Shown here piece after piece: positions 7,640 to 15,509 of a stretch of DNA of 64,000 nt. Positions within the stretch are counted from its first letter, which is position 1; each line of letters opens with the position of its first letter. The notes beneath the pieces were generated by a model. That model did not search any database and had not been told where the DNA came from. It was given only the letters and a program-made list of their open reading frames with translations. This DNA is from Pseudomonadales bacterium. GTDB lineage: Bacteria; Pseudomonadota; Gammaproteobacteria; Pseudomonadales; Azotimanducaceae. The stretch covers positions 433,943 to 497,942 of the forward strand of contig WLWP01000002.1 in NCBI GenBank assembly GCA_012103505.1, read 5' to 3'. Made by a program: the position numbers and the translations under genes.

Positions 7640-8716
7640 ATGGAAATGAATAATCGGGTCGCCGTCATCACTGGCGGCAGTGGCGGCATCGGCCAAGCAA
7701 TGGCAAAAGCGTTTCTCGCAGAAGGCGCGCGCGGTATCGTATTGGCCGACCTCGATGCAGAGGCAGTCGCGAGCGCTGCGGGTGCACTCGGCGTGGACGG
7801 CTTAGCATGTGATGTGACTAATGAAGATGACGTCATCGCGCTCGCGAATTTCGCGATAGAAAAACATGGTCAGATCGATCTCTTCTGCTCAAACGCTGGC
7901 GCCGGTGGAGAAGGCTTGTTAACCGATGCCCCAAACGAAGTGTGGCAAAAGCAGTGGGACCTTCATGTGATGTCACATATGTATGCAGCGCGGGCTGTAC
8001 TCCCGTCGATGATTGAACGCGGTGAGGGCTATCTACTGAACACAGCTTCAGCAGCGGGACTGCTCGCCGCGATCGGGTCCGGCCCCTATACAGTGACCAA
8101 GGCGGCGGCGGTGAAATTTGCCGAGTTTGTCTCCATCACTCACGGCGACGAAGGCATACGCGTATCCGTTCTTTGCCCACAAGGGGTAAACACTGCAATG
8201 GCACCCAAGAGCCTCGGCGATGGTCAGACAGACGGTATCATCGAAGCAGATGAGCTCGCGTCGGTTGTCGTCGACACCATCCGCCAAGAACGATTCTACG
8301 TATTGCCCCATCCCGAAGTGGAAGAGTACGTCCGTCGCAAAGGTGACAACGTGGATCGATGGCTACACGGCATGCGGCGTCTGCGAGCGAAAACAATGGA
8401 AGGCGCACAGCAAGAGAATCAGCACATGACCACCTACATCGTCGCCCAGATCAACATCGATGACCGCACCGAGTACGCCAAGTACGAAGCAGGCTTCGCC
8501 GAGATTTTCAGCCGCTACAACGGGCAAATGCTCGCAGTCGATGAAAATCCGACAGTCATCGAAGGGGCCTGGCCCTTTACTCGAACCGTCATCATTCAGT
8601 TTCCGTCGAAAGACGATGCTAACGCCTGGTATCGATCAGATGAATATCAAGCGCTCGCACAACATCGTTTTGACGCATCTACAGCGAACATCGCGTTTAT
8701 TGAAGGGCTAGGTTAA
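7640..8716 (+). CDS. Short-chain dehydrogenase fused to a DUF1330 domain
   Basis: 358 residues. Residues 1-255 are a classical SDR: glycine motif TGGSGGIGQAMAK, CSNAGAGGEG, TASAAG with the catalytic Ser, and PYTVTKAAAV with the YxxxK pair. After a short linker, residues 262-358 (beginning MTTYIVAQINIDDRTEYAKY) are a complete DUF1330 ferredoxin-like domain. DUF1330 proteins are normally separate proteins of about 95 residues. GGGAGTG precedes the ATG. It is the last gene after the TRAP genes and may oxidise or reduce the imported substrate (inference). An internal ATG at 8427 might also yield DUF1330 alone. Confidence 0.88.
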   Translation: MEMNNRVAVITGGSGGIGQAMAKAFLAEGARGIVLADLDAEAVASAAGALGVDGLACDVTNEDDVIALANFAIEKHGQIDLFCSNAGAGGEGLLTDAPNEVWQKQWDLHVMSHMYAARAVLPSMIERGEGYLLNTASAAGLLAAIGSGPYTVTKAAAVKFAEFVSITHGDEGIRVSVLCPQGVNTAMAPKSLGDGQTDGIIEADELASVVVDTIRQERFYVLPHPEVEEYVRRKGDNVDRWLHGMRRLRAKTMEGAQQENQHMTTYIVAQINIDDRTEYAKYEAGFAEIFSRYNGQMLAVDENPTVIEGAWPFTRTVIIQFPSKDDANAWYRSDEYQALAQHRFDASTANIAFIEGLG

Positions 8717-8824
8717 CTAGCCCACTCTATTCTGGTTTAGCAAAACCCTACGCGAGATGAACTCAGGGGCAACGTATGCGCTAGAATCACTCGCCGTTCT
8801 TGCCCTTACCTGTTGGAGTATTTG

Positions 8825-9463
8825 ATGATCACAATTCACGGTTCCCCGATCTCACCTTTCGTGCGCAAGACCCTGGTCTGCTTGCTAGAGAAAGGCGTAG
8901 AGCACGACGTCAATCCAGTCAGTCCGTTTCCTGCACCTGATTCGCACCTCAAGATATCCCCGCTTGGGAAAATTCCTGCGCTGACCGATGGTGACTTGGC
9001 TATCCCTGACTCCTCCGCAATATGCGGATACCTAGAGAAAAGGTTTCCAGAGCATCCAATTTACCCGGTAGACACAGGTGACTTCGGCAGAGCACTTTGG
9101 TACGAGGACTGGGCAGACAACGAGCTACCCAAGGCAACGGCTGCACTCTTTTTCAATAGGATCGCGGTCAAGATGATGAAAAGGGAACCGGACGAGGCCG
9201 TCATCCAAAAGATCATTAGCGATGTGCAGCCACCTATCTTCGATTATCTCGAAAGTGAGATTGATGACAAAACTTACTTACTCGGTGATGAATTTAGCAT
9301 CGCTGACATCGCCATCACCTGTCAGTTCATCCAGATGATGTACTCTGGGGAAGCGCTACCTGAATCGAGCCACCCTAACATCACGCGGTTTGTGACCAAC
9401 CACATGCACCGCGCTTCGTTCAAGGGACTGATCAATAACGACCCGTTTATGGATCTTGACTAG
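8825..9463 (+). CDS. Glutathione S-transferase family protein
   Basis: 212 residues with an N-terminal thioredoxin-fold domain (GSPISPFVRKTLVCLLEKG, LGKIPALTDGD and IPDSSAICGYLEKRFPEHP, the last carrying the cis-Pro/Glu-Ser glutathione contacts). An all-helical C-terminal domain contains YLLGDEFSIADIAITCQ. The role is probably detoxification or isomerisation; substrate unknown. The start is ATG 8825 behind TTGGAG; the TTG at 8813 lacks a ribosome site. It stands alone, convergent with the TauD-like gene. Confidence 0.88.
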   Translation: MITIHGSPISPFVRKTLVCLLEKGVEHDVNPVSPFPAPDSHLKISPLGKIPALTDGDLAIPDSSAICGYLEKRFPEHPIYPVDTGDFGRALWYEDWADNELPKATAALFFNRIAVKMMKREPDEAVIQKIISDVQPPIFDYLESEIDDKTYLLGDEFSIADIAITCQFIQMMYSGEALPESSHPNITRFVTNHMHRASFKGLINNDPFMDLD

Positions 9464-9477
9464 CTAGCTCGTCGTTC

Positions 9478-10572
9478 TCAACTCGGCTCTGGAAAGGCAC
9501 TTTGAAAGACGTTGCCTGTGAGAGCGGTGCCACTTCGACCGACATGCATATTCGAGGCGAGCTCTTCTGCACAGGAGAGCATCGGCTCTCCTTCAACGAT
9601 CTGGGACTGACGACCATCAAGCCCATGCATGGGCTGTCCTACTAGGGTCGTGCGGTATAACTGCCGTTCGGTCCCGGAGGAGTAGATATCCGTAGGGGCT
9701 CGGTGCGTAGTGGACCGTTCGTCCCAAACCACCAAATCGCCCTGATCCCACACATGTTGAATCGTGTATTCCACAGAGTGCTTCCAAATTTTGTGCAGCA
9801 AAGCTGTGCTGTCTTCGCTGCTCATGCCAACTACAAATTTCAAAAAGCCCGGGGAGTTAAAGAGAATCTCCTCGCCTGTGTCTGGGTGCACCGTAACCAA
9901 CGGGTGGTGGCTCACCATCCTGCGGCTCGCGATGGAATCACCCGCCTCGCTACCTTTGCTCCTACCAAATTTGTACTCGTGCTCTGCAAATAGCGTTGCG
10001 ACTTGTGCCTTAGTGGATTCATCAAGCGTTCTGTAAGCTGCTGCGAGGCTGCCAAAGTTCGTGTCTCCCACACCCTGCGGGATGATCTCGCCACGAAGCA
10101 TGCCAATGCTCGGCGGATTTACACAGGCAGTGATGTCGCAGTGATAACCTGTCCATGGATCTGCGGCCGCGGTTGCCTCATACCGTTCTATATTTCTCGG
10201 CTTCGACTTCTCGCCCTGGTAGACGGAGAAGAGTTCGGGATACTGATCTACATGACCGAACACGGTATGGCCTATCGTTGGGGCGCCGATATTCGGCGAA
10301 GCCTCACTCAGCTCATAGGTAAACCTCACCTGTTGCTCATGATTCAAGCCAATTCTTTTAAACACGAGCACCTTATGGCGCAGCAGTGCGTCATAAACAG
10401 CTGCAACCTGTTCGGTAGAAAGCGTGTTCTTAAGATCGACGCCCTCCACTTCTACCCCGAGGTTGGCGGATATGTACTTCAGCTTAATAAGTCCGTTAGC
10501 CTCCGCAGCATTAAGGCGAACATCAATTTCGTCAGGGGTACCAAGTGCGGGCTTCATAGTGGCGTGCGTCAT
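9478..10572 (-). CDS. TauD/TfdA-family Fe(II)/2-oxoglutarate dioxygenase
   Basis: 364 residues. The iron triad is visible: H144-x-D146 in GYHCDITACV and H290 in WDERSTTHRAP; R307 in LYRTTLVG would hold 2-oxoglutarate. Family members hydroxylate taurine, sulfonates, phenoxyacetates or similar compounds; the substrate here is not known. Start chosen at 10572, where GGGAGG sits 6 bases upstream of an ATG. An earlier in-frame start at 10668 adds 32 residues without similarity to the family. Confidence 0.9.
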   Translation of the reverse strand: MTHATMKPALGTPDEIDVRLNAAEANGLIKLKYISANLGVEVEGVDLKNTLSTEQVAAVYDALLRHKVLVFKRIGLNHEQQVRFTYELSEASPNIGAPTIGHTVFGHVDQYPELFSVYQGEKSKPRNIERYEATAAADPWTGYHCDITACVNPPSIGMLRGEIIPQGVGDTNFGSLAAAYRTLDESTKAQVATLFAEHEYKFGRSKGSEAGDSIASRRMVSHHPLVTVHPDTGEEILFNSPGFLKFVVGMSSEDSTALLHKIWKHSVEYTIQHVWDQGDLVVWDERSTTHRAPTDIYSSGTERQLYRTTLVGQPMHGLDGRQSQIVEGEPMLSCAEELASNMHVGRSGTALTGNVFQSAFPEPS

Positions 10573-10778
10573 GTTAGACCTCCCAATCTCGAAACGCTGA
10601 ATAGATCCTAATATAACATGGTGTGTTCGCAGGTAGGGAATCTGCTCGCCGGATCCGGCTCGCAACACGAAAAGCAGAATTCGAGAACGAAAATTCTGTG
10701 TAAAAGAAGCAAGTTCTGATTGTACGTCGCGCTATGAAGTGTGACGCTCAAAACACATAAGAAAACGAGGGATAGGTG

Positions 10779-11474
10779 ATGCTCAGTAAGGCACTTGCAG
10801 CAGAATTCATGGGTACGTTCTGGTTGGTTCTTGGAGGCTGCGGCAGCGCGGTTTTAGCGGCTGCTTTTCCCGAAGTTGGTATCGGCTTACTAGGAGTTTC
10901 ATTGGCATTCGGTTTGACGGTCCTAACCATGGCCTATGCGATTGGACACATCTCTGGATGCCACTTGAACCCAGCAGTATCTATCGGGCTTTGGGCCGGT
11001 GGCCGTTTCGAAGGCAAAAAGCTTGCTCCCTACATCGTAGTGCAGGTGCTCGGTGCGATTCTGGGTGCATCCGCGCTTTATCTGATTGCTTCAGGACAGA
11101 CAGGGTTTGAGGCAGCCGGTGGTTTTGCCTCTAACGGCTACGGCGAGCATTCTCCAGGGCAATACACACTCTTAGCTGCGCTACTTATAGAATTCTTGAT
11201 GACCTACATGTTCTTGATGATCATCCTTGGCTCTACCGACGGTCGTGCTCCGGCAGGTTTGGCACCCATCGCAATTGGACTCGGCCTGACACTGATCCAT
11301 TTAATTAGCATTCCGGTCACTAACACTTCTGTAAATCCTGCTCGCAGTACCGGACCCGCGATCTTTGCAGGGGGACTCGCTTTGTCCCAGCTGTGGCTAT
11401 TCTGGATCGCTCCAATAGTGGGCGCGTTAGCGGCTGGTGCGAGCTATAAGTGGTTAGGCAGCGAAGAGAGTTAG
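10779..11474 (+). CDS. aqpZ: Aquaporin Z
   Basis: 231 residues, six helices and two re-entrant NPA loops (HLNPAVS, NPA at 64-66; SVNPARS, NPA at 186-188). The selectivity filter F44, H174, T183 and R189 is that of a water-specific aquaporin, and GFASNGYGEHSPG and IHLISIPVTNTS are near-identical to the AqpZ family. The start is ATG 10779 with GAGGGATAGG upstream. It passes water across the inner membrane during osmotic shifts. Confidence 0.97.
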   Translation: MLSKALAAEFMGTFWLVLGGCGSAVLAAAFPEVGIGLLGVSLAFGLTVLTMAYAIGHISGCHLNPAVSIGLWAGGRFEGKKLAPYIVVQVLGAILGASALYLIASGQTGFEAAGGFASNGYGEHSPGQYTLLAALLIEFLMTYMFLMIILGSTDGRAPAGLAPIAIGLGLTLIHLISIPVTNTSVNPARSTGPAIFAGGLALSQLWLFWIAPIVGALAAGASYKWLGSEES

Positions 11475-11503
11475 ACGAGCATTAAACGCACGCTTGTGAT
11501 GCA

Positions 11504-11539
11504 CCTAGTATCTCGAGCAATCGCGAAGCCGAGACTAGG
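11504..11539. terminator. Hairpin between convergent aqpZ and tetR
   Basis: CCTAGTATCTCG (11504-11515) pairs with CGAGACTAGG (11530-11539) apart from a 2-base bulge, with a 14-base loop. The right arm contains the TetR stop codon. There is no clear T-run on either side, so termination efficiency is uncertain. Confidence 0.4.
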
Positions 11540-12140
11540 ACGACGTTTGGATCTCGGCTGAACGCTCGATACCCGACAAAATATATTGCACGACAAGCTC
11601 GATGGTGGCTTCGCGATCAAGGCCCGCATTTGCTGCAAGTTCCGCGGCCGCGATGGAAGCACCCGACGACATGCCAATCACCAACTGTGCCTGTTTCTGA
11701 TCCAACCGATAGTGCTTAGTCGCCATTTTCACAAGGAAACGCGCACTTTGTCGCATGCTCTTGTTGCGGTCATTCTTTATACCAGCAGCAATTTCAGGTT
11801 GAGAGAGCAGCAGAGGCAGCACGTTACCAGGCGCTTGGTGATCAAAGTTGCTGGTCACAGAAATCCGGACTATATCTTCGAAATTCTGAGCCTCGCTGAA
11901 CGCTTCGACATTCGCGTCTACAAACCGTCGATATTCGCGCTTGAGCAAGGCCTGTAACAACGCCGGACGATTTGGAAAGTAGTTATAAACCAACGGCGCG
12001 GACACCTCGGCGGCTCGCGCCAAGCCTTCCATGGTAAACGCCTGCAGACCGTCCTTAATGAGCATGGCCCGAGCACTATCCAGCAGCTGGTTGTATCGGG
12101 CTTCTGGCGAAAGCCGCGTTCTTTTCCGAGAAGCAGGCAT
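11535..12140 (-). CDS. TetR/AcrR-family transcriptional regulator
   Basis: 201 residues. The N-terminal DNA-binding domain (about residues 13-60) includes MEGLARAAEVSAPLVYNYFP, the canonical TetR recognition helix, followed by NRPALLQALLKREYRRFVDA. The C-terminal ligand domain is divergent, so the effector cannot be assigned. It is transcribed divergently from the amidohydrolase gene at 12227, and a palindrome over that gene's -10 (12178-12200) is a natural operator for it (inference). Confidence 0.9.
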   Translation of the reverse strand: MPASRKRTRLSPEARYNQLLDSARAMLIKDGLQAFTMEGLARAAEVSAPLVYNYFPNRPALLQALLKREYRRFVDANVEAFSEAQNFEDIVRISVTSNFDHQAPGNVLPLLLSQPEIAAGIKNDRNKSMRQSARFLVKMATKHYRLDQKQAQLVIGMSSGASIAAAELAANAGLDREATIELVVQYILSGIERSAEIQTSS

Positions 12141-12162
12141 GAAACTGGTTTTACCCTTATTA

Positions 12163-12200
12163 TTGACAGCCTAAAGTAGTGAGACTATCTTACCCTCACT
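12163..12200 (+). promoter_or_regulatory. Promoter of the amidohydrolase gene with an overlapping palindrome
   Basis: TTGACA at 12163-12168 (perfect -35), 17-base spacer, TATCTT at 12186-12191 (-10). AGTGAG at 12178-12183 and CTCACT at 12195-12200 form a perfect inverted repeat bracketing the -10. A repressor bound there would block RNA polymerase; the divergent TetR gene 37 bases away is the likely source. Confidence 0.6.
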
Positions 12201-12226
12201 TTATCAGCAAACCGAGGCCCCGAGTC

Positions 12227-13387
12227 ATGACATATGCAGAACATCGCCGCATCATAGATGTCGATTCACACCTGTTCGAACTGGACGATTTTCTGCACAA
12301 CGCGGCTCGGCCAGAGCACGTGGACTTGGTGCCCTCTATGCATGAACAGAAAGGTTTACCAGTTCCACAGAAGGGTCTGGATCGAGGCCGGGAATTGCTC
12401 GCTCGACGTCAGACCGATCCGGCAACGATGACAAAATTTGAAGCCTCGTTAATGGACAACACGAAGAGCGGCTGGTCACGGCTCGGTGCATTCGACCCCA
12501 AGGAAAGATCGCATACGCTCGACCTTCTCGGTTTTGAGGAGCAGTGGGTCTTGCCGACTTACTCCTTCCACCAAATGTTGCACGTGGCTACTGACGAGGC
12601 TTTGACCGCCACCTCAGTGTCTCTGAATAAAGCCATGGCTGATTTTTGCGCCAGTGATTCACGCTTGAAAGCGATTGGCTACATACCACTTAACCTGGGC
12701 CCGGAAGTGGCTAAGACAATCATGGACCAAGGGTTCAGCGATGGCTGTTACAGCTTCATGGTCCCGACAAACGAACCAAATTCAAAAAACCGTTCCTACA
12801 CTCACCCAGATTTCGATCCGATCTGGGCAGAGTTCGCGGACAGACGGATCCCAGCCGTACTGCACGTTGCAGCGAATGGTGACTACAACGCTGTGTCACC
12901 AAGTTTCAAAAACAACGGCAAGTCCGAGTTAGAACTTGGCGGCGATGCACCAATTGGCGAACTGGGTCTACTGAATATCGGTACAAGTGCGCAACTATTC
13001 TTGTCTGCGATGATCTTTGACGAAGTGTTCAGCCGTCATCCAAATTTGAGGATGCTCAGCATGGAGCATGCGGCCACATGGATACCATCGTGGTTGCAAC
13101 AAATGGACTTCACCGCCCATCTGCTGAAGCTGCGCAGAGCGTTCACCGAGCTGCCATCAGAAACTGCCAAACGCCACATCAAGGTATCGCCATTTGCCGA
13201 CGAGCCAGTCGGTTGGATCATCGATAACATTGGTCCAGATATGCTGGTTTTTGCGTCCGATTATCCCCATCCGGAAGGCACGCGCGATCCAATCGCCAAA
13301 TTTGAACGCAATATGCCAAATTGCGATCAAGCCACCATGGACAAGTTTTACCACGGCAACGTGCTTGAACTTATGAACGTGATGTAG
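12227..13387 (+). CDS. Amidohydrolase family protein (Amidohydro_2)
   Basis: 386 residues of the metal-dependent TIM-barrel Amidohydro_2 group. IIDVDSHLFELDDFL near the N-terminus gives the D-x-H metal pair, and FASDYPHPEGT near the C-terminus gives the catalytic Asp region. Related enzymes are decarboxylases and hydrolases acting on aromatic or cyclic carboxylates; the substrate is not readable. Start ATG 12227, with GAGG about 10 bases upstream. A second member of the superfamily lies at 51744-52811. Confidence 0.85.
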   Translation: MTYAEHRRIIDVDSHLFELDDFLHNAARPEHVDLVPSMHEQKGLPVPQKGLDRGRELLARRQTDPATMTKFEASLMDNTKSGWSRLGAFDPKERSHTLDLLGFEEQWVLPTYSFHQMLHVATDEALTATSVSLNKAMADFCASDSRLKAIGYIPLNLGPEVAKTIMDQGFSDGCYSFMVPTNEPNSKNRSYTHPDFDPIWAEFADRRIPAVLHVAANGDYNAVSPSFKNNGKSELELGGDAPIGELGLLNIGTSAQLFLSAMIFDEVFSRHPNLRMLSMEHAATWIPSWLQQMDFTAHLLKLRRAFTELPSETAKRHIKVSPFADEPVGWIIDNIGPDMLVFASDYPHPEGTRDPIAKFERNMPNCDQATMDKFYHGNVLELMNVM

Positions 13388-13409
13388 CTGAGTTAACGAG
13401 CGTCTTTAC

Positions 13410-13446
13410 TTCGTCAATTTCACTATAGGTTCACGAAATTGACGAA
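13410..13446. terminator. Perfect 12-bp hairpin after the amidohydrolase gene
   Basis: TTCGTCAATTTC (13410-13421) and its exact reverse complement (13435-13446) enclose a 13-base loop, 23 bases after the stop codon. It could terminate transcription, although no T-run follows, or be an operator for the next gene, which starts 98 bases downstream. Confidence 0.45.
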
Positions 13447-13544
13447 CTTGTCCGGCTCGCGCGACGTAAGTTGTTGTTAAAACATGAAAATAATACTGGC
13501 ATGATGCCTGCAGTCTAAACGTCACTTGGACAAGGAATACACAT

Positions 13545-14252
13545 ATGCCAGTTGAAAGTCGCGATCGGCCGATCGATGTTGTGCGAGAGGAAGTGATCGA
13601 TCAGCTGATCGTCAACTACAGTCACGCGAAGCTCTCCCTAGAAGCCTTTGAGAGGCGCCTCGATGACGCCCTTGCCAGTGATGATGCCGAAGAACTCAGC
13701 GAACTTGTCGCAGACCTCGAGTTCAACGTAGACGAACGTTATGCAGATCAGAAACGTGAGGAATTGGACTTAGACTACGACTACGGCGCGCAACGCGACG
13801 TTGAATACGCCTTTAACATCTTTGGCGGCAGCAATCGTCGTGGTCCTTGGAGCGTGCCGAAAGAAATCAGGATACTGAATTTGTTTGGGGGCGGTGAAAT
13901 CGATTTCACCGACGCAAAGTTCACCCATCCAACAGTCCGCATCAGGATGCTGACCCTGTTCGGCGGGGCGACCATATACGTGCGGGAAGACATTAACACC
14001 GTGTCCAAAATCATCGCGATATTCGGTGGCAACGACAATCGGGCACCCTCAACGAGAGGCGGCCGTGGTCCTGTTGTCATTGTTGAAGGTCTAGTGATGT
14101 TCGGAGGCACCACGATCAAGATCAGGCGAACCGCGAAGGAGATCTTTCTCGACTTTGCGGATCGTATCCGCGGTATCCGGCGCCCAACCTCGAATAGATC
14201 GAGCGAACAAGAACCGTGGTCACAGATGTATCTGTCTCCCTATATCAGCTGA
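13545..14252 (+). CDS. DUF1707 and LiaF-like domain protein
   Basis: 235 residues. Residues 8-62 are a DUF1707 (SHOCT-like) domain (REEVIDQLIVNYSHAKLSLE, then FERRLDDALASDDAEELSEL). Residues 85-200 contain the repeated beta motifs NIFGGSNRR, LNLFGGGEIDF, LTLFGGATIYV, IAIFGGNDN and VMFGGTTIKI typical of LiaF-like cell-wall-stress proteins. No membrane segment is visible, so it probably acts in the cytosol or at the membrane face. Its stop overlaps the ATG of the next small gene (TGATG). Role in envelope stress is by family analogy only. Confidence 0.85.
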   Translation: MPVESRDRPIDVVREEVIDQLIVNYSHAKLSLEAFERRLDDALASDDAEELSELVADLEFNVDERYADQKREELDLDYDYGAQRDVEYAFNIFGGSNRRGPWSVPKEIRILNLFGGGEIDFTDAKFTHPTVRIRMLTLFGGATIYVREDINTVSKIIAIFGGNDNRAPSTRGGRGPVVIVEGLVMFGGTTIKIRRTAKEIFLDFADRIRGIRRPTSNRSSEQEPWSQMYLSPYIS

Positions 14253-14626
14253 TGAAGCAACACACATGGCTGACAGGCATTTGGAATCAACGAACACTCG
14301 GAGCGAACAAACTCGCCTACATGGAATCAATATTACGGGCGCTTAGAGAGGGCGGTTTTTCCGTGCCATTAGCATGCGACGCTTACCATGCGCTGACTGC
14401 ACACATCGAAGGTTTTTCCCTTCAAACTGCGGCGTTCCCGATCAAAGCAAACGATGTCCAGGCCGCGGCGAGATCGTTCCTGCAGAGCCTGGAAGACCCA
14501 GCGTCTATTCCTTACTTCGTGGAGCATGTACAGCACCATCTCGACCAAACCGAATTTACCGATCAGTTCGAGTTGATGCTCAACATGATCCTGGACGGCT
14601 TTGAGGCGCGTCAGCAACAGAGTTAG
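14252..14626 (+). CDS. Headless TetR protein: ligand domain without HTH
   Basis: About 124 residues from ATG 14252, which overlaps the preceding stop as TGATG. The sequence (HTWLTGIWNQRTLG, ESILRALREGGFSVPLACDA, HIEGFSLQ, FEFMLNMILDGFE-like end) follows the C-terminal effector domain of TetR regulators that normally have about 80 more residues carrying the helix-turn-helix. The frame upstream meets a TAG before any HTH could be encoded. It is either a decayed regulator or a stand-alone ligand-binding protein coupled to the DUF1707 gene. Confidence 0.6.
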   Translation: MKQHTWLTGIWNQRTLGANKLAYMESILRALREGGFSVPLACDAYHALTAHIEGFSLQTAAFPIKANDVQAAARSFLQSLEDPASIPYFVEHVQHHLDQTEFTDQFELMLNMILDGFEARQQQS

Positions 14627-14636
14627 CGAGTAGTGA

Positions 14637-15422
14637 TCACCAATTGTCGCGTAGGCGTCTGAGGCTCACAAACACCGATTGAGGATCCGCTTGTTGTTCT
14701 TCAAATTCTTCTTTTAACAACCGCACGATTTCAGGATTATCGAGTCGGAAAAACGGATTTATCTGTTTCTCAATACCGAGCGTTGTCACGGTTCTTGTGT
14801 CTGGCGACTGTTGCGAAGATTCGTCCAACTGTTGTTTTGCAACTGCGTTGCCAGGCTCTCGCGACAGAGAAAAATTCAGGTTGTTAACCATATAGTCATG
14901 CCCAGGATAGATCTGCGTGTCATCAGGCAACAAAGCAAGTTGATCGACGAAGGTCTGGTACATGAGATTTACATCGCCACCAAATTTGCAATTACCTGCA
15001 CTGGCGTTGAAGAGCGTATCGCCGCAAAACAACGCAGGTTCACCGATCTCAGAAACGAGGCAAAGGTGTGCCAGCGTATGGCCCGGCGTGTATAGCACGC
15101 GCAACCGAACAGTCGTGCCTACCTCAACGACATCCCCCGCCTCCAAGGCGACACCGACGTTAGGAATACTGTCCGTAGCATTTTTGTGTGCGCAAATTAC
15201 CGCACCGGTCGCCTCGACCACATCGGGGTTACCGTCTATGTGGTCAAAGTGTTCATGCGTGTTGACGATCTTGGTAATTTTGCAGGATTGACGCTCTGCT
15301 TCAGTCAGACACTTATTCGCGTCAAGCGGGTCGAGTACGACAGCTTCGTTCGTCTCTTCACAAATGATGAGATGGCAGTAGTTGTTCAGGGAATTGTCCA
15401 TGTAGATGCGAACAATTTTCAT
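14637..15422 (-). CDS. Metallo-beta-lactamase fold hydrolase, glyoxalase II-like
   Basis: 261 residues. THEHFDHIDGN (55-65) is the zinc motif THxHxDH; GHTLAHLCL, FCGDTLF and YPGHDYMVNNL supply the remaining metal ligands in glyoxalase II order. The C-terminal part (EKQINPFFRLDNPEIVRLL) matches the glutathione-contacting helix region of hydroxyacylglutathione hydrolase. It probably hydrolyses S-lactoylglutathione or a similar thioester. GGAAGACAGC precedes the ATG. Confidence 0.87.
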   Translation of the reverse strand: MKIVRIYMDNSLNNYCHLIICEETNEAVVLDPLDANKCLTEAERQSCKITKIVNTHEHFDHIDGNPDVVEATGAVICAHKNATDSIPNVGVALEAGDVVEVGTTVRLRVLYTPGHTLAHLCLVSEIGEPALFCGDTLFNASAGNCKFGGDVNLMYQTFVDQLALLPDDTQIYPGHDYMVNNLNFSLSREPGNAVAKQQLDESSQQSPDTRTVTTLGIEKQINPFFRLDNPEIVRLLKEEFEEQQADPQSVFVSLRRLRDNW

Positions 15423-15509
15423 GCTGTCTTCCTTGTAATTCAGGACAAAATTTCAGTTGGCATAAGGTAACAGATTTGCTGACTAGAACAGCGAATGCGG
15501 AGCGTGCGC

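Noticed and set aside
10003..10611. Long plus-strand open frame across the TauD-like gene start
   Set aside because: Antisense to a gene with intact catalytic residues; composition is Arg/Cys-rich like a shadow frame.
11535..12140. TetR as controller of aqpZ
   Set aside because: The two genes are convergent, not divergent; the operator-like dyad lies at the amidohydrolase promoter.
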